Positions 12,301-25,491 of a stretch of 64,000 bases of DNA are shown in pieces (the stretch's first letter is position 1; the number at the start of each line of letters is the position of its first letter). The stretch is from Botryotinia globosa (Eukaryota; Ascomycota; Leotiomycetes; Helotiales; Sclerotiniaceae): NCBI GenBank assembly GCA_014898425.1, contig RCSZ01000006.1, positions 434,001-498,000 of the forward strand, written 5' to 3'. Position numbers and translations under genes: made by a program. The notes below the pieces were generated by a model. That model was given only the letters and a program-made list of their open reading frames with translations. It was not told the DNA's origin and made no database searches.

Positions 12301-13364
12301 GAGGTTGTACAAACTCTACACATTTTGAACCCCTACCCCGCCGACGTGGGACAATACGACGTACGGGAAAGCATGTGTAAACATGCAGGCGAATCCCAGA
12401 AGAAGATCTCATGCGGACGATTCTTAATCGCCCAGACAACCTTCAATAGAGACGAATCTCAACAATTTTGGATCTCGCATAGTTGCGATAGCAACAAATT
12501 TCAGTATAGAGATGTCCTTAGAGCCCGAAGCCAAGATTCCGGGATGTAACGCAATTTCTGCACGACTAATTACTTTCCACCATCGAATTTGAGGATTTTT
12601 TGTATGTTCTTTCAATCACTCAGCTATACACCGAGTTGAAACATTCATTGGGTCGTTTGATTCCCGAAAACGCAAACGGACTCAGTTTGCTACCGCCACC
12701 AACAATTGCATGACAACATTCTCGTCATCGGGGACTTCAATATTCCAAGATATTGGTATCGAGTTGGCAGAAAAATAGTTTCAAAGTTGCAATTGGAAAT
12801 GTTTCACAAGAGCGGCTGTGAAACCCACGAAATGTGCCAACGAAAAGCAGTAATATAATGAAATTAGAAATGCCGTGACTTTGTCAAGACTCAGTCAGCC
12901 TTGCATGATCTACAGCGTGGCTTTGATGGCTTTCCGGCTTTTAAAAATTTCGCCCAGGCTACCTACCATGTAGTATCTGAGAATAGCAACTTTATTCTCA
13001 ACTACATTGGTTTGCTCAACACAATCTTGTAAATATTGTTTGTTATTGTTTGAGTTCAAGCCAGTGGAGTAGAGACATATATCTACGGTACATCGACCAC
13101 GAAATCGTATTCGAAGCCATAGCCATAGCCAAGTTATCCATTCTTAATTTTGTTTGAAATTAGTACCTTTTTGACACTCCAACGGGCTCAGGTCTAACGC
13201 CGAGCTGAATTATCTACCTACAGATTTCCTACAATATCGATGACACTTTGAGACTATCGTTCTCTTATAAATTCTCCCTCTCCCCTTCATTATTTCCTTT
13301 CGTTGGACAGCCACAGTTTACTCGTTACACAGCATTTGTTTATCATCGTTGTTACACTCCAAAG
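9347..13364. other. Gene-poor 4-kb interval upstream of the laccase
   Basis: No intact gene is supported. A possible decayed gene lies at 11241-11990. An ATG frame from 11241 reaches a GTAAGA donor at 11336, a CTAAC branch-like site and a TATAG acceptor ending at 11440, then stays open to a stop at 11559-11561 (71 residues). Farther on, a Cys-pair fragment (CNICHTTRWSCDHC, about 11908-11949) is readable. Most stretches longer than 60 codons, including minus-strand 11193-10780, look like chance. The laccase promoter presumably occupies the right end. Confidence 0.45.
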
Positions 13365-15486
13365 ATGGCATGGATGAAGGGACTACTTACTAGAGCGGCT
13401 TCGTTGCATGCTTCATTATCTCAATATTCTACTAATGGTCAGTGATCTATAACTACCCTCTGGAATTGAAATTACTGACTTCTATTATAGGGCTATCTAC
13501 ATATGGGTGTTTGAACGCATCCACACTTCCTCCATTTCTAAATGATGGTGGTGTATGTTCACTTGGTGTCAAGCACATAAGTTGGTCCCTCGCTAATTTG
13601 ATCATAGTCATATTACGGACACCCTTGGGGAAACGCCAAGCCAGGGCCACATCTACCACCCAATACTGGAAAGACTCGGCACTATGATCTCACAGTATCC
13701 AGATCCATCAAAGCACCAGATGGGTATCAGAAAAGTGTTATCTTAATCAATGATCAATTCCCTGGACCTCTCATCGAAGCAAACTGGGGAGACACGATTA
13801 GCGTCAGAGTCACAAACAATATTACTGATAATGGGAAAGAAGGGCTGAGTCTTCATTGGCATGGTCAACCACAGAAGCTGAGTCCTTGGGCAGATGGTGT
13901 ACCATCCGTCACTCAATGCCCCATTGCCCCTGGAAGTAGTTTCACGTACGAGTTTCGAGCCGAGTCTTTTGGAACCAGCTGGTATCATTCTCATTTTAGC
14001 GCTCAGTACAACGATGGCCTTTTTGGGCCATTGGTAATTTATGGGTAAGAGAACCTTTATCAAAACTTCAATAGCTTACTAAAATCTCAAAGTCCCAATC
14101 ACGTAGATTATGATATTGATCTTGGACCCATCATGCTGGTTAGTAATTTTGCTTTTCAATTTTGTTCTGATACTGATTTGCTACAGTCTGACTATCTTCA
14201 TCAATCATATCGTAGCATGGTTGTAGGCATCGCGACAAAAGTTCCAAATGGCCCAATATTCCCACATGTTGACAATAACCTAATCAATGGAAAAGGGTCA
14301 TTCAATTGCAATTCCACCTTGGATGGAACTTGTACTCCGGATGCGGGGCTCTCCAAATTTAAGTTTACCAAAGGCAAAACGCATCGGCTCCGGCTCATCA
14401 ATGCTGGTAGTGCAGGCACGCAAAAGTTCTCAATTGATGGACACCAACTTCAGGTTACAACGGTCGATTATGTTCCAATCGTCCCTTATACGACTAACGT
14501 GGTGACTCTTGGAATTGGACAAAGAGCTGATGTATTAGTTCATGCAACGGGAGAATCAACGGATGCTGTCTGGATGCGGTCTGATCTGGATGTTCCATGC
14601 ATGCTTCTGACTTGCACAAATCCTCATGGTTTAGCAGCAGTTTATTATGACAACGCAAATACAACACTTGCACCCACAACGACAGGCGTATCGTGGGACA
14701 GTAACGATTGTGCCAATGTCAGAAATCCCAGACCGTGCTGATGATTGAATATACTGACATGAATCATAGGACCCGTTACATTTAACCATTCCATACACCG
14801 AAATAAGCCCACCCGAGAGCCCGTCCATTACACAGGACATGGAAATCAATGTTGGTGTGAATGGGTCTGGCAGTGCCCTCTTCACTGTGAATAATTCGAC
14901 CTTCCGAGCTGACTACAAGTAAGCTTTAAGTTCTCACACAACCGTTCATACAATGACTAACCAATCTAGCTCACCACTCCTCCTTCTTGCCAGCCAAGGC
15001 ACTCCCGTCTCAACCCTTCCCCACGATTGGAATATCTACAACTTTTCCAGTCATCCTTCTATCCGCATCCACGCCACCAATATCTGGGATACACCTCACC
15101 CTATGCATCTCCACGGGCACGATTTCTTTGTCCTCGCCGAAGGAAAGGGAACTTGGGATGGCACCATCACGAACCCATCCAATCCCGTCCGTCGCGACAC
15201 GGCACTTATGAGACCCGGCTCGCCATCCGATCCCAGTTTCCTCGTCGTAGAATTTTTCGCGGATAATCCTGGAGTTTGGCCATTCCATTGCCATACGAGT
15301 TCGCATGTTAGTGCAGGGCTTTTGGTGAATATTTTTGAGAGACCGGATTTGGTCGCTGAGGGGAGAGATCAGAGAGGTATGATTCCACAGGTAGTCAAGG
15401 AAACTTGCGATGCTTGGAATGCGTATACTAGTGCTGGAGGGGAAGTTGATGAGATTGATTCTGGATTGCGTCGTCGAAGATATTAA
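13365..15486 (+). CDS. Laccase (multicopper oxidase, ascomycete type)
   Basis: Oxidises phenolic substrates with four-electron reduction of oxygen to water. Seven exons: 13365-13437, 13491-13552, 13608-14044, 14093-14138, 14187-14717, 14770-14918 and 14970-15486, giving 604 residues in one frame. All four copper-binding blocks are present: HWHG (about residue 128), WYHSH (about 170), HPMHLHGHDF (about 476) and HCHTSSHVSAGL (about 539), the last with the T1 Cys-His pair. The N-terminus (MAWMKGLLTRAASLHASL) is a weak signal peptide for an enzyme class usually secreted, so the true start could be another exon. The C-terminus is basic (LRRRRY). The gene ends tail-to-tail with the NRPS-like pseudogene. 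The 48-nt intron at 14139-14186 has no in-frame stop, so its retention would add 16 residues. Confidence 0.93.
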
Positions 15487-16002
15487 GACGTAGCTGATGG
15501 GCGCTTGCATTTTCTTCTTCTTCTTCGATTCTTAAATGAAATAATAGTACTGATTGCGCTTTAGGAGTACAATGGGTAAAGATAGTTTATTTGAACATTT
15601 TTTTTTATCTCGTAATTAGAAACATAGCACATAGAAAGATAACTACCTACTGTCTTTAAAATGTCTATATTTTCATAGGTTGGTGGATGGAAATAATTGA
15701 AATGTTTTGAATCCTAGGACTACAGATCTAATGTGTCTAATAATCTGAACCATGGTTAAAGAAAAGACTTCTGAATACTTATTCATTTTAGAAACTGAAT
15801 GAATTTAGAAAATTGACCTCGCTTTGACATCTGATAACAGCCATCTACCAACTCAATTTTGAATGAATCACACAAATGTTATTCTCGTCTAGCGAGTAGT
15901 AATTCGATTTTTCATTAATCAATTCATTCGGTCGTCATCTTAACAAACGAACATGTATATACATGTTCGATATCTACCCGGTTTGAGAGAAATAACCTCA
16001 TT
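15487..16002. other. Convergent 3' intergenic region
   Basis: AT-rich spacer of about 0.5 kb between the 3' ends of the laccase and the NRPS-like pseudogene. Only T-rich and A-rich stretches are seen, such as the T run near 15598-15607; no gene or repeat. Confidence 0.6.
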
Positions 16003-19000
16003 CTATTCTCCATGCTCATTGCAAACATATCCCCATTGCCTCATCCAGTTGTCTACACAGTCTCCATCGATCGGATCCATACTCTTCAAGGTTACACTTC
16101 CATCGATGGTCTTCTCCGTATCGAGCCAGACTTGTGACCTGCCTTCCTTCTTTTTCTCGACCAGACCCTCATAGAACCCAAGAATTTTCACTGCTGGGTT
16201 ATCACGTATTTTCATATCCTGTGTATTCACTGCGCTATCATGTAAAAGTTGTACCCATTCTTCGAAGGGTATAGTGGGAAGATTTAGAATAGATTATAGT
16301 CGAGGAAGAACAGCATCTGAATATGTCGTTCGTTTTGGGTTCACGAGATGAAAGATTCTGGATGATTCAGAAGAGAATTCACTTGTAGAATCCGACTCCA
16401 GTGTATCGTGATTCGAAGATGTTACAAGTTCGTAAACGACTTTCCAAGTATATCAACCGGGATCCAGTCAACCGCTTCCAATGGACCCAACGACGAAGGT
16501 AAAGCCTTCAGATACGTTGAAGACTTCACAATCAAAGGAAACCATTCCTGTTCATTCCACTTTCCCTCACTGCTTTTCGGACCGGCAATTTGACCCGCTC
16601 GGTAGATCGAAGCAGGAACATTGGAAAGCTTACAGGCAGTAGTAATGAGCCGTCAGGCAACAAATTTTGATTGGCCATAACCTAAGCCTTGTGGAAGCGA
16701 CCACTCCTCATAAGGAATCTCGGGAACACGGGGTTGTATTAATGGTTCCGATTCTGATTGCGATGGCGTGGAATAGCCGGAGGAGCTGGGCGAATTCGAC
16801 CTGTTGTCGTCCCAATTTCCAACAGTGCTGATACTGGAGATGAAGTGAATGGAAGCATCGAATCTTGAGTGAGCCGAGAAATCAATCAGCTGACGACCAC
16901 GACGAATATGCGTTGCACCCATTTGGCTAAAAGACAAGTTGAAGTCAAAATGCCATGCATTATGAATGATATGCGTTACTTCATTCAGTAGCTCCTTATA
17001 CTGGTCAAGCTTTATACCCAGCCATGCGTCCGTAGCATCAGTCGCTATGCTGAGAAAACGGACACGGCTAAAATCTGTTGAAAGGCCCTTAGACGAGCTG
17101 GAATTTAGCTGACGCTTCTCGGTATCTTCGCCTCTGTTGAGGCAATAGACTTTGCATGTCTCGTCTTCTCTAAGTAAATTGCTTAGAATGTATGAGCCCA
17201 AAGATCCAGTAGACCCAGTCAATAAAAATACTTTGGGTCCAGTGACTGGTTTCGATGGCCTAGCGATAATGGGTAGGTCAGAGACGAAACGTTCGTATTC
17301 TTCCTACATTTCACCATAATTTTCATTTTCGTCTTTGGCAGAATTTGAGAGGGCGCGTGCTAGTTTTTCTGGACTTGGATATGCATATATCATTGACTCG
17401 CGTATCGAATCCCCTGGAGGATCCTGTGATTCGAACGCCGAATTCACTGCCCTTGTCAATGAGATCACGCCTAGCGAGTCTAACCCATGCTCAAAGAAAT
17501 TATCAGATGGAGAGAAGGTTTCGAATCCTTGGAGATTCGAGATGGTTCGGATGATTGTACCTTGCAAGTCAGAGCTCGCAAACTTATTCACAGAGCTGTT
17601 TCCGCTTGTATTATTGTTTGTTCCCTGCCCGTTAACATTTGTTTCATAAAGACTGTTGAGCTCTATTTCATATAGTTTTTCAAATTGCCTTCGTTGTACT
17701 GTACTTTTACCAGCTCTGGGAAATGGTTTATCAGGTTTGGTGAATGCGATGAAGTCCTGGCTCATTATCCGCGCATGCGCGGGACAACTAATATTTGCAG
17801 TCTTTATAATTGGCTATAATTCATCTAATAGAGAGTCTTTAGACCTCTCGGGATCGATCGGTTCGATGAGCAAGGAAGACTGAAACTTCTTAGTACCATA
17901 GATTATGGCAGATCTAACTTCAGGATGAGAGTTCAAGGCGATTTCCATGCTAATTGGATTGAATTTCTCCCCTATAGAATAAACAATGATATTATCAGAA
18001 CCGCCTTCATAGCGCCAGAGGTTGTTTTTGCTAGGGTGCTTAGAAAATAAGTCCCGAGTTTTGTATTCTGAAAGATCTGGAAACGTATAGAAGATTCCTT
18101 GATATGCTTCTATCGATGGATAACGAACGATCACAAGCTCATATAGTTCGCCTGAATAATGCTGCATTTCAACACCGAATGATGTAGAAAAGTCAAAGTA
18201 GTCCCACTAGATCATGACAGAGTCAGTAGGCATACATTCAAGGCTGGATGAACTGAAAGAAATATCCATAAAAACAAGTTTAGATGCAAAATGCTTACAT
18301 TTTCTTCGGGTGGTAGAGCCGCTTGAGTATGTCCTGTCTCCGTTGACCCAAACCCCGCGAACAACCGAGTATGGGATTTGATGATATCTCCAGGGCCATT
18401 GGGTAGTGGGCCTTCTCCTGTCATGATATATTTGATAGGACGAAGGTTCTCTAGATACTCAGGGACCTTCGAAATTTCCACTAGCACGGCAGGGGGAAGA
18501 TCTGCGACCTGCACTTTACCATGTATATGAACCTCATTTGCTAACTCTGCAGTCAATGGGACAGGCGGTAGAAGCACCGCTATCTGCTTGAAGTATAGCG
18601 CAGTCATTATCCTGTAGACACCAGCGGCATCTTTCCATAATCATATGTAAGCGACATCTTCTTTGATTTTTTGGAAGTTGGAAAGCACGTTATGACTACG
18701 AAACATGGATTTGGAGTCTTGCCTAAAGCTGAACCTGAGCAGCAAGGGAGGAGAATACGTACGAAATAGTGGGAATGTCAAAAAACACCGTAAACCTCGT
18801 CAATAATCGGATGCTGTGGCGATACCGGAGAGTGAAATAGCCTTTTGAGAGGCATCTAGACTTGTAATAACACCTTGTGGTATGACAATAGGCTTGGGTG
18901 TTCCTGTAGTTCCAGATGTATGCATTGCAGCAAGCGGCTGAAATCTAGCCTCTTCAAATGTTGCGTCATACTTATAGTGAGGTATATCAAATCCAGGATG

Positions 19001-19591
19001 AAAAAAGTAATCTAAGGTGGGAACAGCTATGGTTTGAAGGTCAACCTTAGTTTGAATGTCATTAACAATCTTCCGAGATACCGGGGAATCCTTTGCAAAT
19101 AGAAACTTCTCGCATCTATAATCTTGTAGTAGTTGGGTATGTGCTTCCAAGCTATTCCGTGGGGATGGCACAAAAAGCTACCAAAAATAAGTCGGCGTGA
19201 ACGAGGTGTGAATAGGGTGACAGACTTTGTGTCCAGTTTTGATCGCCGCTATCATCAGGAGTATATACCGCAGATCGTGGGGACCGATATAGGCAATAAA
19301 GTCAAAGTCTGTCCCAATGCCAGCGTTTTTTTCAACCCAGTTGGACGCGATATCTATGGCTTTGTCTAAATGACTGAATGTGATTTCTTCGAATCCATCA
19401 CGTGGCTCGGAAGTCAAGGGACTAGATATGCACACTCGATGAGGCTCATCGATCGCACTTTGGTGTATATAATGAGCAATCAATCGCTTTCCACAATTAC
19501 GAGGCAGTTCTGAAATTGCAATGTCTATTGCCATGTCTATTCTAGGTAGCGGAAGACAATCAAACTGCGATTTGGTGAAGCTATTTCGCAA
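16003..19591 (-). pseudogene. NRPS-like adenylation-thiolation-reductase, degraded
   Basis: Remains of a single-module carboxylate-reductase-like enzyme (A-T-R) that would activate an acid, load it on a carrier domain and release it reductively. Reading from 19591: the adenylation domain has HTSGTTGTPKPIVIPQG (AMP-binding loop), GEGPLPNG, GFGSTETG and WRYEGGSDNIIV. The carrier site is FFEHGLDSLGVISL (phosphopantetheine Ser). The reductase has LLTGSTGSLGSYIL (NADP loop), HIIHNAWHFDFNLSF and a GYGQSKF active-site block. Probable genuine introns are 48 nt near 19190 and one at about 18297-18208. Lesions: a corrupted stretch with stops at about 18610-18790, TAG at 17814-17816 (where relatives carry Trp), TAG at 17304-17306, TGA at 16653-16655 just after SKFVA, a one-base deletion near 16441 and TAA at 16294-16296. 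Homology continues past each lesion, so it is decayed rather than mis-spliced. Substrate unknown. Confidence 0.88.
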
Positions 19592-22500
19592 AAGTCAAGA
19601 TTTGTGTACCTTGCGATTTCGGTCTGTGTTAGTGTATATATATAATGTTCAAGGTCTTTCCGAAAGGGTGAGCTTTTAGGCGCTTACTATCATCTTACAG
19701 ATATAGATGTTATGCAAGATGATCGATCAGAACAGAAACGTCAGCACTAATCCGAATGGACACGGCAATCTTCATACACCATTAATATCCTGGTCGGAAC
19801 AAAATTTTCAGCAGCGCCGCGTGAACTCACGGAGCTGAGAAGAGGATACACGCTCCCCAAGAATAAAAACTGTTTTTACGAGGAGTAACTACACCGCAAA
19901 TAGTGGGTGTCATCGATAAGTAATTGCGGGCAGTAATAAGAGTATATTTTCTCGGCTAGACGTGGGGCCGCTAGTGTCCCCGGTTCTTGAATTCACTGTG
20001 ACGTAAATAGATACAGCTCTTCCCGAGGTATTCTTCTCCTCAGATCTCGGTAATCTTGTAAGCGATCTTTTATTACAGTATGTGTGTAAACTTGATGCAA
20101 GGATAAAATCTTTGATCGACTGTATACCACCACACAAGAGCTACATCAACACTAGATTTTTCTATATGCACAAATGTGTATATTCAGTCTTTTTCCAAGG
20201 AATAGTAACATTGGCTAGAAAGACAATCTATCATATTCTCCAATTCTTGACTTGTGGGACTAAAAAGTCCATTTTTTAAAGATGCTATACTCATTCTTGT
20301 CAAGTGATTTGGAATGAACCTGTGCTATTTATATTGCAAACGTAAGATACAACCAAAGAGTTGAAAAAGCAGACACTTCCTGGACCCCCCCCTCACCATG
20401 CCTCTAAGTTATCACATGCTTGACTTGTTCGGCTGAATTTCTTCAACAATGATGAGTTCATGCATTCACTGTAGCCATTCTGGGGCGAGACTAAGATAAA
20501 AGAATTTCACTGGCATTGATCAGGACAATATTTCCGCTAACTTTATCAAAGTTATATAAATCTATAAATTAAACGGAACCAGGCAATTCTCTTTCCATTT
20601 TCCATAGCGAAACCCGCATGCAAGAACCTTTATCTCAAGTTGTAAAATGATTTTCCTTCTCCTAATTTCCCCCTCCTATTTTTCCTCCGATTCGTCTGCG
20701 AACCAAACAGAACAATTCTCTTCCAGACCTGAAGTCTAGAAAACCTCAACAGCCGAATCCTCTGCAGAAAAGTGTATGGAGAGGGCAGTATTCCGTAATT
20801 GGTAGTACCAAGGCTTCTGACGCGATAACAGTTTGTCTTCGGGCCTGCTCGTGTATCCCGGAATAGTATCACAATATCAGAAGATTCTCAATAAAAAATT
20901 GTGTCTCTGTGCCTTAGAAATGCTGATACCGACGGTGCACAACCCTGCTGTCTCTCGAACGATATTAAGCAGTGGCATGTACAAGGTATCTCGTACAAGG
21001 GCCGCTACTCAGACCATAGAATATCAGAATATGAGTACCTGAGCATGATCTATGATTTTTCATCTTGCTATTGGCGTTCAGTGTATCAGATGCTGTCTCG
21101 AGCTCGATAAAGATGCACGTAATCTTTTTCTCGTCTCATGTCGAGCCATTTCAGACTGCAGATGAGTTTATGTTTAAATATCACCATATATCATCTGGAT
21201 TCACCACATGGTTATCGTATCTATCCGCTCGTCTTTGTCCTACAGAATAAGGATTAGCATGATGACATCGAAAAAACCACCTTCTCGCGGTAGCTTGTAT
21301 TGGCCGTCTCAATTCCGTATCGACTCGTTGTATATGCCACCCGTTTGTTATTATGCTTCAGTCTTATACACAAAAACTTTGCACAACCGACAAAATTCTC
21401 TGAACCAGATTTTCAATAAGAAAGACAACACTTACTCGCTTCCTCAACATCTCTTCTCCACTTTTTGAAATCATGCCAAAACCCCCGCACCCTCCCAAAC
21501 ACCCTCCCCAATTTCGATCGAATCTTCGCCATAGTATTTGTCTTTTGGAATTTCTTCTCTCGCCGAAATTTCGCTGCTTGTCCGGCACATCTCATTGTTT
21601 CTACTCAATGCATCAATAAGAAAGTATTTCTTGCACAGTATTGAAGTTTTTACATACCGGATATCTGCAATCCAAAAGTCGAACTCCTGATAGAAGACAT
21701 GGATATCACCTCTCCGACTCATCAATCAGACAACTGACAAGCAAGCAAGCAAGCAGCAAAAATAACAAATAGAAGAAGTAATCAAGCTTTTCCTTCTACC
21801 ACTCTATTCAACGCCACCAACTCGTTGAAAAAATGACGGGGATAGTTACAGAAGAGGAAGGCGTCATGGAAGCGTAGCCAACAATCTGATATGATTCGTA
21901 CCACTGTGATATAAAGAAACATACACAGAGGCGTCGCTTCGGTACAATGTAACGGAAGAATCAAACAATTAAATAAGCTTATTGTAACGGTTGGTGTAAC
22001 ATTGAGAAGATAGATAAGGCTGAATCCGACTGTATCTACCCCGCCAGATCACACACAACCGGGCATGAGGTACGAGTAGATGAGGAAGGCTTCCTTCTCG
22101 CTCCAATACGCCTCGATATTGTATTAGAAGACCAGCATTGAAAACAGCAGAGCAGACCAGAAAAAGCAAAAGAATAAATCAAAACGAATGAAGGAATTGA
22201 CACCCATTTTTACAGCCCCCTCTATTTATTAGATATTCCTTCGCAGAGCCTCGGCGATGCATTTCATCCACGCTCCCTCTTTTAAACTTTCCAACACCGC
22301 CAACCCCGACGCCAACGCACAAAACCCATTCAAACGGTTCAAAACCCCATACAAAGACACTCGCGATCGCCTAAACTACTCCCAAAACACACGATAGGCG
22401 TGTAACGTCGTACGAATGAACACCGCTCGTCCAACCATTTTTACCCTGCCCCATTTAAACACCAGGGCATTTCTGCATCCGCGCCGCATTATTGCAGAAG

Positions 22501-23261
22501 ACTTGATTGAAAATTTGTTCTATCGCCGAGTTCATTTAGCCGGTTCGCCAACCAACATGAATGGTACCGAACTGTCGGGTCGATGGATCGGGCTGAGCCG
22601 CCCTTTGAGTACCGAAAGTCCGGGCTTGAGCTCATGAGCCCTGCTTTCCGTGATAATTGAAATGCCATAATGATGTTTGGAACAAAATAGAGTTCCCAAC
22701 TAAGACTCTGATATGAAACATTAATAGAAAAAATGTATATCTCAACAGACATTGATACATGAGGAATTATTAATAGAGCAATCAAATGAATACTGTCAAA
22801 TTTTCATTTCTCTGAGAAGCATCAGACGATATAAACCCCAATTTCCATCGAGCCTGCTTGCTCTCGAAAATGAAACATGAGAAACTTTTATGAGATATAT
22901 TATATTCGAAGAATTATTACAGCATTCGCATGTGCAGTGTGTCAGGTTCATACTAACAATCAATAATTAACCCCCACTTGTACGCATTAACATGTAACAA
23001 AAAAAACTCCAGAAACGAGCGCGATAAGCAAATGCCGCGAGAACCGTGGAGAGACCAGGAAGAGTTTTACAGTGTAAAGTCAATGCTGACTCTTGACGCC
23101 GCAGATATGCCTTGTTATAACCGCTACTCCGCAATCCCATCCTTCCATCCATAATAGCCACTTCCAGTGTTTCCAGTCCTGCCCCTTTCCATTCCAGCCC
23201 ACCATTTTCATCTCCCTATGTCATAAATTGAATGTCGAAAATCATCAAGATCATAATGTGC
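19592..23261. other. Long intergenic interval between the pseudogene and the Dbf2 kinase
   Basis: About 3.7 kb without a convincing gene. A 60-codon basic frame at 21595-21413 (minus, MAKIRSKLGRVFGRVRG) and a 47-codon frame near 22258-22401 (plus) are coding-like in composition but have no recognised partner exons. A short leader-like frame near 20647 stops after 30 codons. I see no RNA gene or tandem array. The right end holds the 3' UTR of the kinase gene. Confidence 0.4.
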
Positions 23262-25491
23262 TTATAGCATAGTCCCAAAAGTGCCATCAGTTGCAATGGC
23301 CTTTCTAGGACTAGACTTTCCATCATCGTCTGTGTTTGGCTTACGATGTCTGAACGTAAATCCAACAAACAAACTCTTGCTCATGGCATCTTCTCTATCG
23401 GCCATATTCTCCAAAGCCGTTTGCTTGTCATGGACTTCTTTGTATTTAGCCATATCAGCTTCGTTGCTAAAATCATCAAAGTAGCCTGCATCAGTTTCAG
23501 AGTCCAGCTCGGGTACAAATGGAGCACGTTGTGATCGAAGAGTATTCCAGTCAACCTCAGCAAAGTATTGATGTCCATAGACTTCTGAGATAGTGGAGAA
23601 ACGCTTGACCTTAGATGTAATGCAGCTAATTCTGTTAGCAAATATTTGTCTAGTATCAAGGATGATAATTACCTGGTAATGAAGTTCCAAGTACGATTAC
23701 TGATAAAGTAATTTGGATCTTCCCAAACTGGCCTCTTCAAAACTTCTCTCCAATGCTTCAAATTCTTCCAGGTTTCATCGACGGTAGCACCAGCAAATGG
23801 AGGAAATCCCGTTAAAGCCTCGAAATGCATACAACCCAAGCTCCAATAGTCCACTGTGAAGTCATACTCATCTCCTTTCAACACTTCAGGGGCCATATAA
23901 TCAGGTGATCCAACAATCGACTTGGCATAATTAACGTCTTTGTTTCTCAAGGATCTGTAACCTTCTCGGCGTTCCGCAACAGTACGCTCTTCGATAGGCT
24001 TGCCGAATGGAACATATGTCTCTCCGACCTTTTCAAGCTTCACTCGCATGGACTCAATCTTGCCTGGAGCAAGGAAACCTGCAGCAAGTCCAAAATCTGT
24101 GAGCTTGACATGTCCCGTTGAATCGATCAAAAAGTTTTCAGGTTTCAGATCTCTGTGAATATAACCGAGCTGGTGCAAAGCATCCACGCAACAAAACATT
24201 TCGGCAATGTAGAATCGCGCATGCCTGTTGGCAAGCACACCAGTGTTGTTCAGTAAGGTTCGGAAATCACCACCTGGGACATATTCCTAAAGATAGTTAG
24301 CATTGTGCACACATATAAATAGAAGATAACTCCTACCATAGCTAAATATATGCTCTTCTCATCTTGGAATGAGTAGAGCAGCCTAACTAGCCATTCGCTT
24401 TTTGCATTGGTCAAAATATCACGTTCCGTGAGCACATGTCTAACCTCGTCCAGCTTGAATAATAGTTTCTTGCTCATAACCTTCAAGGCACAAACTTCCC
24501 TAGTATCCTTTTTCTGAGCAAGGAAGACTTGTCCATAACCACCTTGTCCAACTTGTGTCAAAATTTGAAAATCTCCCTGGCGTAGACGAACTCGGCGTTT
24601 GCGCAAATTGGCACGCTCTCTACCAGCATATTTTGACCAAACTGGAATATATTCCTCTTCGGGAGTTTCTGGGGGAGCGGGATATTCTGCCTTGAAATGA
24701 TTGAGTCGATTTTGACGCGATCCGACGTAACTCAAGAGGTCGTAATAGTAATCAAGGAAGTCTGCTTCTTATTAGTAGTGCTACTATAAAACGACAACGG
24801 AGTACTCACAGAGCTGCGTCACATTGGCCAGGCGTTTCACATTTGGCTTGTGCAAAATCTCCAATTCCTCCGCAGTCAATCCACGTTGCGTGTTGTATTT
24901 TCTGGTCGGTGGTGGTGGAATGTCCCGAGTTTGATAGAGCTCCTGGCGTGAAATCGCTGCTTGGTTCAAAGAAGGAGAATCGCGAGCGATCGCTGCTGGA
25001 TTGAGCAATGGAGAATCTGTTTGTCTTGCGGCTTGAGGGGTATTGTTCTCTTTACCTTGTCGTCGTACGGGGCTTCCTGAGGGGTTTGATGATTTTTGGA
25101 TGATACTCTCATCAGTATTCCCGGTAGAATTGCCAAAGAACTCATCGACTGCGTTGGCATTCGCTCCCTTCCCTGGAGTCAATGGGTTGCCAATCGGAAC
25201 GCGACCAGTCTTTGTTGGACTGCTCAAATTGGCAGGAGTAAGCTTCATAGCAGAATCGAAAGCTGTAGGCAATTCGTTGGCTCCAGGTGGATTGCGATTC
25301 TTGCTTGGACTTCCTTGGGGCGTTGAAACTGGATTTATGAAGTTGCTTCTATTGACAGGAGTACTGGGTCGATCACCAAAACTTTCATTTTGACTAGAGC
25401 GAGTATGCAGAGGTGGTGGGGGAGTTGGCAAGATATTATCATGTTTCCCAGCTTGTGCTGAGGGGAAAAGATTGGTTATGAAGCTGGACAT
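23262..25491 (-). CDS. dbf2: Dbf2/Sid2-type NDR-family Ser/Thr kinase
   Basis: AGC/NDR kinase of the septation initiation (mitotic exit) network, acting with a Mob1 partner at spindle pole bodies and septa. Four exons on the minus strand: 25491-24810, 24761-24337, 24286-23673 and 23631-23262, giving 696 residues, with introns of 48, 50 and 41 nt. Residues 1-200 are low-complexity Ser/Pro-rich (SPxK/R-type sites). The Mob-binding region precedes the kinase domain. The kinase has GQGGYGQV (about 299), ALKVMSKK (Lys about 321), IHRDLKPEN (Asp about 415) and TDFGLAAG (Asp about 433). A roughly 60-residue NDR-type insert comes before the activation segment SIVGSPDYMAPE (about 492). The C-terminus carries the hydrophobic motif FVGFTFRHR. 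No damage is seen. Sid2/SIDB/DBF2 are the same orthologue under different names. Confidence 0.95.

Noticed and set aside
20647..20740. Short leader-like frame MIFLLLISPSYFSS
   Set aside because: Stops after 30 codons and no plausible intron restores a longer secreted protein.
21413..21725. Two overlapping minus-strand frames, one basic (MAKIRSKLGRVFGRVRG)
   Set aside because: Coding-like composition but the nearest donor/acceptor pair leaves an intron of only 36 nt, and no homologue is recognised.
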